From: Leifsonia sp. fls2-241-R2A-40a
GTDB lineage: Bacteria > Actinomycetota > Actinomycetes > Actinomycetales > Microbacteriaceae
Length of the DNA: 64,000 nucleotides
Assembly: GCF_030209575.1 (NCBI RefSeq)
Contig: NZ_JARVRS010000001.1
Coordinates: 2,604,001-2,668,000, forward strand
Reading direction: 5' to 3'
The first letter of the stretch is position 1. The number at the start of each line of letters is the position of its first letter. Under the pieces are notes generated by a model. The model saw only the letters and a list, made by a program, of their open reading frames with translations, had not been told where the DNA came from and did no database searches. Made by a program: the position numbers and the translations under genes. Below, piece after piece: positions 43,479-52,898 of the stretch.

Positions 43479-44288
43479 ATGATGAATTCGTCGGATGCGG
43501 TCGAGCCTGCCGTCCTGATCGAGGGGCTGCACGTGCGTCGCGGGCGCACGGACGTCATCCCGGCGCTCGACCTGCACATTCCGCGCGGCCAGGTGGTCGG
43601 GCTTCTGGGGCCGAGTGGATGCGGGAAGACGACCCTCATGCGCGCCATCGTCGGTGTGCAGAAGATCAAAGGCGGGACCGTCTCGGTGCTCGGGCAGCCC
43701 GCGAGATCCGCGGCGCTGCGTCACCGGGTCGGCTACGTCACGCAGGCGGCGAGCGTGTACGACGACCTGACCATCCGGCAGAACCTGGACTACTTCCGCC
43801 GGGTGCTCGGAGCGGGGAAGGACGACGTCGAGCGCGCCATCGAGGCGACCGACCTGGGCGACCACTCCCGTCGCCTGGTGTCGACACTGTCCGGCGGCCA
43901 GCGCAGCCGGGTGTCCCTCGCCGCCGCGCTCCTCGGCTCGCCCGACCTGCTCGTCCTCGACGAGCCGACGGTCGGGCTGGATCCGCTGCTGCGGGTCGAG
44001 CTGTGGGGACTGTTCCACCGGCTCGCGGAGGCGGGGACCAGCCTCCTCGTCTCCAGCCACGTGATGGATGAGGCGAGCCGCTGCGACCGCCTCATCCTGA
44101 TGCGCGAAGGGGCGGTCCTCGCCGACGCGACCCCAGCCGAGCTGCTGGCGGAGACGGGGGCGGACGACGCCGGGGGCGCGTTCCTCGCGCTGCTCCGCCA
44201 CCACGCCCGGCACGCCCTGCCGGGTGCGGATGCGGATACAGATGGGAACGCCGGCACGGATGCCGCACGTCCGGAGGAGGCACGATGA
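43479..44288 (+). CDS. ABC-2 type exporter, ATP-binding protein
   Basis: 269 residues. Walker A LLGPSGCGKTTLMRA, signature TLSGGQRSRVSLAAALLG, Walker B LLVLDEPTVGLDP and H-loop LLVSSHVMDEA mark a DrrA/CcmA-like ATPase. The C-terminal 40 residues are Ala/Asp-rich and lack a known domain. AATAAT and TTCAGCACATGATGAATTCG-like AT-rich bases just upstream suggest a promoter or operator for the preceding TetR. It overlaps the permease gene by four bases. Confidence 0.9.
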   Translation: MMNSSDAVEPAVLIEGLHVRRGRTDVIPALDLHIPRGQVVGLLGPSGCGKTTLMRAIVGVQKIKGGTVSVLGQPARSAALRHRVGYVTQAASVYDDLTIRQNLDYFRRVLGAGKDDVERAIEATDLGDHSRRLVSTLSGGQRSRVSLAAALLGSPDLLVLDEPTVGLDPLLRVELWGLFHRLAEAGTSLLVSSHVMDEASRCDRLILMREGAVLADATPAELLAETGADDAGGAFLALLRHHARHALPGADADTDGNAGTDAARPEEAR

Positions 44289-45019
44289 ACCCGACGCGCA
44301 CGCTGGCGACCACCGGACGGGTGCTCACCCAGATCCGCCACGACCCGCGCACCGTGGTGCTGCTGCTGGTCGTGCCCAGTCTGCTGATCGGCCTCGTCGC
44401 GTGGATCTTCACCGACACGACCGTGTTCGCGACGATCGGTCCGGCCATCCTGGCGCTGTTCCCGTTCATCGTGATGTTCCTGGTCACATCCATCACCACC
44501 CTGCGCGAGCGGCGGACCGGGACCCTCGAGCGGCTGCTGTCCATGCCGCTCGGACGAGGGGACTTCATCCTCGGCTACACGATCGCCTTCGGGCTGCTCG
44601 CGATCGTCCAGGCGCTGCTCGCCTCGGCCTACGCGATCTGGGTGTGCGGGCTGGATGTGAAGGGCGACCCGTGGCTGCTCGTCGCGGTCGCCGTGACGGA
44701 TGCGGTGCTCGGCAGCACGCTCGGCCTGTTCGCCAGCGCGTTCGCCCGCACCGAGTTCCAGGTGGTGCAGTTCATGCCGCTGCTCGTCTTCCCGCAGATC
44801 CTGCTGGGCGGCATCTTCCTTCCGCGCGACCAGCTCCCCGCCGGGCTCCGCGAAATCAGCGACTGGCTTCCGCTGTCGCACGCGGTGGATGCGCTCAACG
44901 CGGTCGCCGGCGACACGCACGATGCCGCCTACGTGGGCGGCCAGCTCCTCATCCTGGGCGCCTTCGCGCTCGCCGCGATCGTCCTGAGCGCCCTGACCCT
45001 GCAGCGGCGCACGGCGTAG
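44285..45019 (+). CDS. ABC-2 type exporter, permease
   Basis: 244 residues with six helices of the ABC-2 membrane fold. RERRTGTLERLLSMPLGRGDF is the conserved coupling-helix region, and QVVQFMPLLVFPQILLGGIF with PLSHAVDALNAVAG completes the family pattern. With the ATPase before it, it would export a drug or lipid; TetR control favours a drug-like substrate. ATG at 44285 overlaps the ATPase stop as ATGA. Confidence 0.9.
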   Translation: MNPTRTLATTGRVLTQIRHDPRTVVLLLVVPSLLIGLVAWIFTDTTVFATIGPAILALFPFIVMFLVTSITTLRERRTGTLERLLSMPLGRGDFILGYTIAFGLLAIVQALLASAYAIWVCGLDVKGDPWLLVAVAVTDAVLGSTLGLFASAFARTEFQVVQFMPLLVFPQILLGGIFLPRDQLPAGLREISDWLPLSHAVDALNAVAGDTHDAAYVGGQLLILGAFALAAIVLSALTLQRRTA

Positions 45020-45032
45020 CCGCTTCTGTACC

Positions 45033-45060
45033 GTCAGAGATTGCCCCCCGTATCTCCGAC
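45033..45060. terminator. Hairpin between convergent genes
   Basis: GTCAGAGAT and ATCTCCGAC pair (one G-U) around a C-rich 10-base loop, between the stops at 45019 and 45079. Confidence 0.5.
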
Positions 45061-45078
45061 GATCCGACGATGCCGCAG

Positions 45079-45531
45079 CTACGCGGTCGCCTCGTCGACG
45101 TCGTCCGGGACCTGCAGCTCGGCGGTGCCGGTGTAGCGGTAGCGGACGCGCGTGCCTGTCGGCGGCTCGTCGAGCAGGCCCCACTCGGTGCCGACGTTGT
45201 CGCCGTCGCCGAGGGCCGAGACGTCGCGGATGATCTCCTTCGGCTGCCCGTCGACGTACGACTGTGGCACCTCGGCGTAGACCTCGGAGTCCGGGTTCAG
45301 CAGCACCGCGATGTAGTGATCCGACCGCTTCACCTCGCGGGCCGGAACCCACAGCCGCTCGTCGAACTGCACGAGGGTCTTGCCGTCCGAGGCGCCGTGC
45401 GGCCGCACCCCGGTGACGATGCCGTCCAGCCAGGTATCGCCGTCGCGGTACGCGTACAGTTCGCGCATCGGCGACTCGTAGTCGGCCTCGTCGGCCCCGT
45501 CCTCGTCCAAGTAGTCCAGCGGTGACGTCAT
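45079..45531 (-). CDS. Hypothetical acidic protein
   Basis: 150 residues, soluble and acidic, not recognised. SH3-like beta strands seem likely in DTWLDGIVTGVRPHGASDGK, VQFDERLWVPAREV and TGTRVRYRYTGTAELQVP. TAGGGT ends seven bases before the ATG (leaderless). It follows the YcaQ-like gene on the same strand after 20 bases. Confidence 0.65.
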   Translation of the reverse strand: MTSPLDYLDEDGADEADYESPMRELYAYRDGDTWLDGIVTGVRPHGASDGKTLVQFDERLWVPAREVKRSDHYIAVLLNPDSEVYAEVPQSYVDGQPKEIIRDVSALGDGDNVGTEWGLLDEPPTGTRVRYRYTGTAELQVPDDVDEATA

Positions 45532-45551
45532 GCCCCGCACCCTACTCCCCG

Positions 45552-46757
45552 CTAGAGCGCGGCCGCGACCAGCGGAGCGAGGTCTCCCCGGGCGCCGTCC
45601 GCGACCTCGACCCGTTCCAGCCCCTGCCACGCCGCCGTCTCGTGCAGCAGCGGCACCAGGCGGTCGAGCGTCACCGGCGGCTCGTCCGGCTCCGTCCACG
45701 CCGACTGCACGCGCAGCACGCCGGCCTGCCGGTCGCTCTTCAGGTCGATGCGACCGACCAGTGCGTCGTCGAGCAGGATCGGGAGCGAGTAGTAGCCGTA
45801 GACCCGCTTCGGGGCGGGCGTGTAGATCTCGATGCGGTAGTGGAAGCCGAACATCCGCAGCGCCCGGTCTCGGAACCAGACCACGGGGTCGAACGGCGAC
45901 AGCAGGGCGGCGGCCTCGATCTGCCGTGGCTTGCGGGCGTCGCGGTGCATCCACGCCCGGAGCGGTCGGCCCGCGCTCTCCCAGCCGGGAACCTGCACCG
46001 GGATGAGCTCGCCCGCGTCCTCCAGCTCCTGCAGGGCGACCGCGACCCGCGGGCCCTTGATCCGGTAGTAGTCGGCGAAGTCGCGCGCCGTGCCGATGCC
46101 GTACGCGACGGCGGCACGGCGCAGCAGCTCGCGGATCGCGTCGTCGTCGCTCACCGTCCGGTCGAGGATGCTGGCCGGCAGGACGTCGGCGGTGAGGGCG
46201 TACCGCCGCTGGAACCGCGTGCGGCCCGCGACCGCGACCTCGCCGAACAGGAACATCCGCTCGAGCGCCCGCTTCACCTCCGACCATCCCCACCACGGTC
46301 CGGTGCGGTGGTTCGCGTCGTGCTCGATGTCGCCCGCCAGCAGCGGGCCGCTCGCGGCGAGCTCGCCGCGCAGCCACTCCACGGTCCCGTCGTTCACCTC
46401 GTACCAGCTCCCGGGCCCGCCGTACCGCTCGCGGTAGTCGCGCATCCGCCAGGCGAACAGCGGCCAGTCCTCCTTGCGCATGAACGCGGCCTCGTGCGCC
46501 CAGTACTCGGTGTGCGGGCCGCGCGCGTCGAAGGTCAGCCGATCGAGCAGCGTGCGGTCGTAGCCGCCGAGCCGGGCGAAGGCGGGCAGGTAATGGCTGC
46601 GCTCGAACACGTTCACCGAGTCGATCTGGAGCACCCCGAGACGGTCGACGAGCGCGTTGAGCTGACGTGCGCCCACCACGGCCGGCCGCGGCCGGCCGAA
46701 CCCTTGGGCGGCCAGCGCGATGCGACGAGCGAGCGCGGGGGAGACCTGTTCAACCAC
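45552..46757 (-). CDS. YcaQ-like winged-helix DNA glycosylase family protein
   Basis: 401 residues of the AlkX/YcaQ family (HTH_42). The start ARRIALAAQGFGRPRP, the catalytic-site motif LQIDSVNVFERSHYLPAFAR and the tail RIEIYTPAPKRVYGYYSLPI fit the family; E. coli YcaQ unhooks DNA interstrand crosslinks. GTG at 46757 is preceded by TATGGT at six bases (leaderless). Repair of crosslinks is inferred from homology only. Confidence 0.87.
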   Translation of the reverse strand: MVEQVSPALARRIALAAQGFGRPRPAVVGARQLNALVDRLGVLQIDSVNVFERSHYLPAFARLGGYDRTLLDRLTFDARGPHTEYWAHEAAFMRKEDWPLFAWRMRDYRERYGGPGSWYEVNDGTVEWLRGELAASGPLLAGDIEHDANHRTGPWWGWSEVKRALERMFLFGEVAVAGRTRFQRRYALTADVLPASILDRTVSDDDAIRELLRRAAVAYGIGTARDFADYYRIKGPRVAVALQELEDAGELIPVQVPGWESAGRPLRAWMHRDARKPRQIEAAALLSPFDPVVWFRDRALRMFGFHYRIEIYTPAPKRVYGYYSLPILLDDALVGRIDLKSDRQAGVLRVQSAWTEPDEPPVTLDRLVPLLHETAAWQGLERVEVADGARGDLAPLVAAAL

Positions 46758-46898
46758 GGACCGACCATACCGACAACCTCGGACACGCGACGTTCACCGT
46801 CCCGTCACCGGCACGCGACCGCCCGGACGCCTGGCCTTTCTACCGTGACCCACGACCGGGTGCTTCGCCCGGTCGACACCTTTGCACTGGAGGAACCC

Positions 46899-48035
46899 GT
46901 GATCAACAAGCGCGCACGAGTCGCCGGCTTCGCCGCCGCGGCCGCCGTCGTCGCACTCTCGCTCTCCGCCTGCTCCGGCGGCGCGAGCGCCAGCTCCACC
47001 GACAACGCCTCGATCGCCACCGCCACCGACGCGAAGTCGGCCGGTGGGATGGATGCGCTGGTCGCCGCCGCGAAGAAGGAGGGCACCCTCAACATCATCG
47101 CGACGCCGGGCGACTGGGCGAACTACCAGGAGATCTTCGATGGCTTCACCAAGAAGTACGGCATCACGATCAACCCGAGCCAGGACAGCGCCTCCAGCCA
47201 GGAGGAGATCGACGCCGCCAAGAAGCTGAAGGGCCAGGACACCGCTCCGGACACCTTCGACATCGGCTCCTCGGTCGCGCTCGCCAACACGCAGTACTTC
47301 GCGGCGTACAAGCCGGCGGGCTGGGACGACATCCCGGACACCCAGAAGGAGAAGGACGGCCTCTGGAAGGTCGGCTACTACGGCGTCATGGCCGTCGGGT
47401 ACGACGCGAACAAGATCAAGACCGCTCCGAAGTCCTTCGACGACCTGCTCAAGCCGGAGTTCAAGGGCGCCGTCGCGCTGAACGGCAACCCGACCCAGGC
47501 GGCCGCCGCGGCCGGTGCGGTCGCCTACGCGACGCTGCAGAACGGCGGGACGCTCGACGACCTGACCCCGGGCGTCGAGTGGTTCTCGAAGCTGAAGAAG
47601 GCGGGCAACTGGAACGCCGCCGACGGCAAGCCGAACACGATCGCCTCCGGTGAGACCCCGGTGCTGCTCGACTGGTCGTTCAACCAGAAGGGCTACGCCA
47701 CCTCCGACACCATCAAGGGCGGCGGCGTGAACTGGAAGTACGTCGTGCTCCCGGGCACCGCGTACGTCGGCTACTACAACCAGGCCGTCAACAAGGACGC
47801 CCCGCACCCGGCGGCGGCACGCCTCTGGGAGGAGTACCTCTACAGCGACGCCGCTCAGAACGCCTGGCTGAAGGGCGGCGCCTACCCGGCCCGCGTCGAC
47901 GCGATGGAGAAGGCGGGCACGCTCGACAAGGCAGAGTTCCCGGGCACGCTGGACAAGGTGGCCGTGATGAGCGACAAGCAGGCGACCGACGCCGGCACGC
48001 TGCTGAGCTCGAAGTGGGCGAACGCGGTCGGCTGA
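46899..48035 (+). CDS. ABC transporter substrate-binding lipoprotein (substrate unassigned)
   Basis: 378 residues. The signal ends in the lipobox LSAC (Cys about residue 27). The mature part is a two-lobed periplasmic-binding fold of the polyamine/thiamine/iron type: LNIIATPGDWANYQEIFDGF, ALNGNPTQAAAAAGAVAYAT, and LPGTAYVGYYNQAVNKDAPH. GTG at 46899 follows TGGAGG. It is the first gene of a complete importer operon. Putrescine/spermidine, thiamine or phosphonate are all possible. Confidence 0.88.
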   Translation: MINKRARVAGFAAAAAVVALSLSACSGGASASSTDNASIATATDAKSAGGMDALVAAAKKEGTLNIIATPGDWANYQEIFDGFTKKYGITINPSQDSASSQEEIDAAKKLKGQDTAPDTFDIGSSVALANTQYFAAYKPAGWDDIPDTQKEKDGLWKVGYYGVMAVGYDANKIKTAPKSFDDLLKPEFKGAVALNGNPTQAAAAAGAVAYATLQNGGTLDDLTPGVEWFSKLKKAGNWNAADGKPNTIASGETPVLLDWSFNQKGYATSDTIKGGGVNWKYVVLPGTAYVGYYNQAVNKDAPHPAAARLWEEYLYSDAAQNAWLKGGAYPARVDAMEKAGTLDKAEFPGTLDKVAVMSDKQATDAGTLLSSKWANAVG

Positions 48036-49009
48036 TGACTGACACCGTCACGGGCGCTGCGGCGCCTGCGGTCGGACGCGCTTCCGCCGGGACCTCCGAC
48101 TCGGAGTCCCGGCGGCAGCCGTCGGCCCGGCCCGCGGGTGCGCGGGCCGGCCGGCGGCGCGGCAGGAGCGTCGCGGCCGTGCTCGGGCTCACCCCGTTCG
48201 CGTTCTACGTGGTGGTGTTCCTCGCCATCCCGACCGTGGTCGCCGTGGGAAGCGGCTTCGCGGACGAGGCGGGGCGCTTCACCTGGTCGAACCTGTCCGG
48301 GCTCGCCGAGCCGGCGATCGCCGGCTCCTTCTTCGGCGCCTTCTGGCTCTCCGCGGTCACGGCGATCGTCGGCGCGATCGCCGGCGCCGCGCTCTGCTTC
48401 GCCATGCTGCGCTCGCGCACGGGCGGCGTGACACGCTCCCTGGTGGATTCGGCCAGCAGCGTCCTCGCCCAGTTCGGCGGGGTCATGCTCGCCTTCGCCT
48501 TCATCGCGACCATCGGCGCCCAGGGGCTCGTCACTGTGCTGCTGCGGAACGTCGCCCACATCAACATCTACGAGAACGGCGTGTGGCTGTACACCGTGCC
48601 CGGACTCATCCTGCCGTACCTCTACTTCCAGATCCCGCTCATGGTGATCACGTTCATGCCGGCGCTGGAGGGCCTGCGGCCGCAGTGGCTGGAGGCGACG
48701 GCGACGCTCGGCGGCAGTCGCTGGACCTACTGGACGCGTGTGGGCGGCCCCATCCTGCTGCCGTCGTTCCTCGGCAGCCTGCTGCTCCTGTTCGCCAACG
48801 CGTTCTCGTCCTACGCGACCGCGGCGGCCCTGGTCGGCCAGGCCAACAACATCGTGTCGCTGCAGATCCGTCAGGCGCTCATCAGCGAGACCGTGCTCGG
48901 CCGGGCGAACCTCGCCGGCGCGATGGCACTCGGGATGCTGCTGGTCATGGTCGTCGTGATGCTCGGCTACTCCGCGCTCGTGCGACGGACGGCGCGGTGG
49001 CAGCGATGA
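48035..49009 (+). CDS. ABC importer permease 1 (PotB type)
   Basis: 324 residues; six membrane helices after a basic N-terminus rich in Ala, Arg and Ser. The coupling motif EATATLGGSRWTYWTRVGGP identifies an importer permease of the spermidine/putrescine class. ATG at 48035 overlaps the binding-protein stop by one base. Confidence 0.9.
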   Translation: MTDTVTGAAAPAVGRASAGTSDSESRRQPSARPAGARAGRRRGRSVAAVLGLTPFAFYVVVFLAIPTVVAVGSGFADEAGRFTWSNLSGLAEPAIAGSFFGAFWLSAVTAIVGAIAGAALCFAMLRSRTGGVTRSLVDSASSVLAQFGGVMLAFAFIATIGAQGLVTVLLRNVAHINIYENGVWLYTVPGLILPYLYFQIPLMVITFMPALEGLRPQWLEATATLGGSRWTYWTRVGGPILLPSFLGSLLLLFANAFSSYATAAALVGQANNIVSLQIRQALISETVLGRANLAGAMALGMLLVMVVVMLGYSALVRRTARWQR

Positions 49010-49821
49010 GCCGGTCCGCGCAGCCGCTGCGCCTCGGTCCCGGACCCGCCGTCCGCGCGATCATCTGGACGGCGCTGGGGCTCTTCTTCCTCATCCCGCT
49101 GTTCTCGATGGTGGAGTTCACCCTCCGCACCGCCAAGCCCGGCGTCTACAACTTCGACCGCTGGGCGGCGGTGTTCTCGGGCGAGACGACCCGCTACGAC
49201 CGCGTGTACCAGGGGCTCGGCAACTCGCTGGTGCTCGCGGTGGTGACCGTCGCCATCGTGCTGCTGGTGCTGCTCCCCACGATCGTCCTCGTCGAGCTCC
49301 GGTTCCCCAAACTGCGGCGGCTGCTCGAGGCGATCTGCCTGCTGCCGATCATGATCCCCGCGATCGTCATGGTCGTCGGACTGGCGCCGACGTACGCGGT
49401 GGTCACCGAGGTCTTCGGCTCCGGCGCCTGGACGCTCGCCTTCGCGTACGGCATCACTGTGCTGCCGTACGCCTACCGGGCCATCCAGAGCAACGTCGCG
49501 GCCGTCGACATGATCACCCTCAGCGAGGCCGCCCGCTCCCTCGGCGCGGGCTGGGGGACGGTGTTCGGGCGCGTGCTCGTCCCGAACCTGCGCCGCGGCA
49601 TCCTCGCCGCGTCCGCGCTCTCGGTCGCGGTAGTGCTCGGCGAGTTCACCATCGCCTCGCTGCTCTCCCGCGTCAACCTGCAGACCTCGCTGCTGCTGGT
49701 GTCGCAGTCCGACCCCTTCGTCGCGGTCATCTTCGCGCTCCTGGCGCTGGTGTTCGCGTTCCTCCTCCTCGTCGTCGTCGACCGCCTCGTGAGCGTTCGG
49801 CGACGCGCCGCGAAAGGCTGA
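49006..49821 (+). CDS. ABC importer permease 2 (PotC type)
   Basis: 271 residues with six helices; coupling motif SEAARSLGAGWGTVFGRVLV. It would form the heterodimeric channel with permease 1. The start overlaps the first permease stop as ATGA, and the ATPase starts one base after its own stop. Confidence 0.9.
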   Translation: MSRSAQPLRLGPGPAVRAIIWTALGLFFLIPLFSMVEFTLRTAKPGVYNFDRWAAVFSGETTRYDRVYQGLGNSLVLAVVTVAIVLLVLLPTIVLVELRFPKLRRLLEAICLLPIMIPAIVMVVGLAPTYAVVTEVFGSGAWTLAFAYGITVLPYAYRAIQSNVAAVDMITLSEAARSLGAGWGTVFGRVLVPNLRRGILAASALSVAVVLGEFTIASLLSRVNLQTSLLLVSQSDPFVAVIFALLALVFAFLLLVVVDRLVSVRRRAAKG

Positions 49822-49822
49822 C

Positions 49823-50896
49823 ATGACCGCCCTCGAGACGCCCCTGCTCTCCTCCCGCACCGGTTCGACCGTCGAGCTGCGCGACCTCGTTCGCGACTTC
49901 GGAGGCGGCGTCGGCCTCTCCGGCTTCGACCTCGCGGCGGCGCCGGGCGAGCTCATCGCCCTGCTCGGCCCGAGCGGCTGCGGCAAGACGACCGCGCTGC
50001 GCTCGCTCGCCGGGCTCGAACGGGTCGACAGCGGCAGCATCCTCATCGACGGTCGCGACGTGACCGACGAGCCGACCAGTCGCCGCGACCTCGGGATGGT
50101 GTTCCAGTCGTACTCGCTGTTCCCGCACCTGACCGTCGGACAGAACGTGGAGTTCGGGCTGCGGATGCGCAAGGTCGCCCCCGCGGACCGGCGCCGCCGC
50201 GCCGCCGAAGCCCTCGAACTCGTCGGGCTCGACCACCACGCCGGCCGCTACGCCCACCAGCTCTCCGGCGGCCAGCAGCAGCGTGTCGCCCTCGCCCGCG
50301 CCCTCGTCACCGAACCGCGCGTCCTGCTGCTCGACGAGCCGCTCTCCGCGCTCGACGCCAAGGTGCGCGTGCAGCTGCGCGACGAGATCCGCCGCATCCA
50401 GACGGAGCTCGGCATCACCACGTTCTTCGTCACCCACGATCAGGAGGAGGCGCTCGCCGTCGCCGACCGGGTCGCCGTGATGCGGGCGGGCCGGATCGAG
50501 CAGATCGGCAGCCCGGAGGAGCTCTACGACCGCCCGGCGACGGCATTCGTCGCCGAGTTCGTCGGTCTGACGAATCGCGTCGACGGGACGGTCGTCTCGG
50601 GCCGCCTGCACGTCCTCGGCCAGGAGGTGCCCCTGGCGTCCCCGGTCGCCGATGGCCCGGTCACCGCGTACCTCCGGCCGGAGGATGTGCTGCTCGCGCC
50701 GGGCGGCATCCCCGCGGTCGTGCTCACGACCAGCTTCCTCGGGGCGCTGCGCCGCACGCGGGTCCGCCTGGAGGACGGCACCGAGCTGGCACTGCAGCAC
50801 GGAGCGCGGGAGCGGCCCGAGGCCGGAGAGCGCGTCGCGATCGGGCTCACCGGGTCGCCGGTCACCGTCGCAGAACGGTCTGTCGCGGCCGGCTGA
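49823..50896 (+). CDS. ABC importer ATP-binding protein (PotA type)
   Basis: 357 residues. Walker A LLGPSGCGKTTALRS (about 51-65), Q-loop VFQSYSLFPHLT, signature LSGGQQQRVALARALV, Walker B VLLLDEPLSALD, then a TOBE-like C-terminal domain (from about 260) as in PotA/FbpC. It completes the importer begun at 46899. Confidence 0.92.
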   Translation: MTALETPLLSSRTGSTVELRDLVRDFGGGVGLSGFDLAAAPGELIALLGPSGCGKTTALRSLAGLERVDSGSILIDGRDVTDEPTSRRDLGMVFQSYSLFPHLTVGQNVEFGLRMRKVAPADRRRRAAEALELVGLDHHAGRYAHQLSGGQQQRVALARALVTEPRVLLLDEPLSALDAKVRVQLRDEIRRIQTELGITTFFVTHDQEEALAVADRVAVMRAGRIEQIGSPEELYDRPATAFVAEFVGLTNRVDGTVVSGRLHVLGQEVPLASPVADGPVTAYLRPEDVLLAPGGIPAVVLTTSFLGALRRTRVRLEDGTELALQHGARERPEAGERVAIGLTGSPVTVAERSVAAG

Positions 50897-50916
50897 CCCC
50901 CGAGTAGAGTCCGCGC

Positions 50917-51516
50917 ATGTCCAGCGAGACTCCCGAAATGGGGGAACGAGCGGGGGAGGACCCAGAAGTCGCTGAGCTGATCGACCCCGCAACGTTCGAG
51001 AAGACCCTGTCCCTCACGGACATCGCGCACCGCTACTCGGTGAACGATGTCATCACTTTCCCGTGGTTCCGGCCCATCGACACCATCAGCCCCACCCACA
51101 CGGTGGGCAAGGGCCGGACCAACCTCACCCTGATCGCGTCCGACATCATGCAGACGGACACGACGGGAACGCCCTACGCCTCGTTCACCAACCGGCCGAC
51201 ACCGTCGGGCGGTCCGGGGGTGTCGGTCCACTTCACGCCGGGCGACTACGGCGCGACCGCGGTCTCCGACTACGTGGTGACGTTCGTCATCACGGCGAAC
51301 GGCAGTGTGAACCTGAACGTCGGCGGCTATGCGGGTGGCACCACGCCGACCGGAACAGGTCCGCGAACCGTCAACGGGAACGTCGCCGTCGTCGTCGGCC
51401 TCAGACAGGTCCCGGCGACCCAGGTGACGTACGCCTCCATCCAGCAGACCGGCGGGTCCACGTGGCAGTGGTACCGCACGGCCATCGAGTATCCGCCCCT
51501 CATCATCCAACTGTGA
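50917..51516 (+). CDS. Hypothetical beta-rich protein
   Basis: 199 residues, not recognised. No signal peptide or membrane helix. An acidic N-terminus (about 1-25) precedes a stretch with many Thr, Gly and Val residues that looks all-beta (TNLTLIASDIMQTDTTG, VSDYVVTFVITANGSVNLNV, VNGNVAVVVGLRQVP). TAGAGT ends six bases before the ATG, so the transcript is likely leaderless and separate from the ABC operon that ends 20 bases before. Confidence 0.6.
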   Translation: MSSETPEMGERAGEDPEVAELIDPATFEKTLSLTDIAHRYSVNDVITFPWFRPIDTISPTHTVGKGRTNLTLIASDIMQTDTTGTPYASFTNRPTPSGGPGVSVHFTPGDYGATAVSDYVVTFVITANGSVNLNVGGYAGGTTPTGTGPRTVNGNVAVVVGLRQVPATQVTYASIQQTGGSTWQWYRTAIEYPPLIIQL

Positions 51517-51579
51517 AGGGGCTGGTCGCGGCGCCCCGGTTCCATTGATCCGAGGGGGCCGCGGCCTACACTGACGGGC

Positions 51580-52848
51580 ATGTCTGACACCGACCGACCC
51601 GTCCCGCCGCCCGTCACCGCGCCCGGCGCCGGCCCGGTGGGAAACCGGGTGCCTGCGCGTCCGTGGTTCCCGCGCCGTGGCCGCGAGCCGGGGGATCGCG
51701 CCGAGTCGATCGACGAGGCGGTGCCGCGCGGGATGCGGATCGCCGGTGCCTGGTCGTGGCGGCTGCTGCTGGTCGGCGCGGTCATCGCGGTCGTCATCTT
51801 CCTCGTCATCCAGCTGAAGCTGATCGTCATCCCGGTGCTGATCGCCGTGCTGCTCGGGGGACTCCTGGTGCCGTTCAAGGACTTCCTGCTGCGGCACCGC
51901 TGGCCGAAATGGCTGGCGATCCTCGCGGTGCTGATCACGCTCGTCATCATCGTCGGCGGCCTGTTCTACCTCGCGATCTGGCAGGTGACGCGTGAGGCCG
52001 GACAGTTGCAGAAGCAGTCGGTCCAGGCGTTCAACGGGCTGCAGGACTGGCTGACCACCGGGCCGCTCGGACTCAGCCACGCTCAGATCGGCAGCGCGTT
52101 CTCGTCGCTCGGGAAGTCCATCCAGCAGGACGGGCAGGTCTTCCTCTCCGGGGCGCTCTCGGTCGGCTCCACCCTCGGGCACGTCTTCGCCGGGGCGCTG
52201 CTGGTGCTGTTCAGCACCATCTTCATCCTGATCGACGGCAAGGGCATCTGGGCGTGGATCGTCCGCGTCTTCCCGAAGAACGCCCGTCCGGCCGTCGACG
52301 GTGCGGGCAAGGCGGGCTGGGTGACCCTGCGGAACTTCGCGAAGGTGCAGGTGCTCGTCGCCTCGATCGACGCGCTCGGCATCGGCCTCGGCGCGTTCTT
52401 CCTCGGACTGCCGCTGGTGATCCCCATCGCCGTGCTCGTCTTCCTCGGGTCGTTCATCCCCGTGGTCGGCGCCGTGGTGACTGGCGCGCTGGCGATCTTC
52501 ATCGCGCTCGTGTTCAAGGGCTGGGTGTTCGCGCTCATCATGCTCGGCGTCGTGCTGCTGGTGCAGCAGATCGAGGGCCACGTGCTCCAGCCGCTCATCA
52601 TGGGCAGCGCCGTCAAGGTGCACCCGCTCGCCGTGGTGCTCTCGGTGGCGGCGGGATCGCTGCTCGCCGGCATCCCCGGCGCGCTGTTCGCCGTGCCGTT
52701 CGTCGCCGTGCTGAACGTGATGGTGCATTACATCTCGAGCGGCGCCTGGCGCTCACCCGGTTCAGCGGTTCCCTGGACGGACGCGCCCGACCGAGCGATC
52801 TGGGAGACGGTGCCGCGGACGGTGCGCCGGCCGCAGGACCGCACCTGA
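51580..52848 (+). CDS. AI-2E family transporter (PF01594 type)
   Basis: 422 residues with a soluble Pro/Arg-rich N-terminus (about 1-58), two helices, an extracytoplasmic loop with GLQDWLTTGPLGLSHAQIGS, and about six further helices. The family end, with VGAVVTGALAIFIALVFKGW, QIEGHVLQPLIMGSAVKVHP and AVVLSVAAGSLLAGIPGALF, is clear. The cargo is not determined by family. TACACT ends seven bases before the ATG. Confidence 0.9.
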   Translation: MSDTDRPVPPPVTAPGAGPVGNRVPARPWFPRRGREPGDRAESIDEAVPRGMRIAGAWSWRLLLVGAVIAVVIFLVIQLKLIVIPVLIAVLLGGLLVPFKDFLLRHRWPKWLAILAVLITLVIIVGGLFYLAIWQVTREAGQLQKQSVQAFNGLQDWLTTGPLGLSHAQIGSAFSSLGKSIQQDGQVFLSGALSVGSTLGHVFAGALLVLFSTIFILIDGKGIWAWIVRVFPKNARPAVDGAGKAGWVTLRNFAKVQVLVASIDALGIGLGAFFLGLPLVIPIAVLVFLGSFIPVVGAVVTGALAIFIALVFKGWVFALIMLGVVLLVQQIEGHVLQPLIMGSAVKVHPLAVVLSVAAGSLLAGIPGALFAVPFVAVLNVMVHYISSGAWRSPGSAVPWTDAPDRAIWETVPRTVRRPQDRT

Positions 52849-52898
52849 TCCGCGGCCCCATGCGGCCCGGAGAATACGACCGCCGCTAGGCTGGGCCC

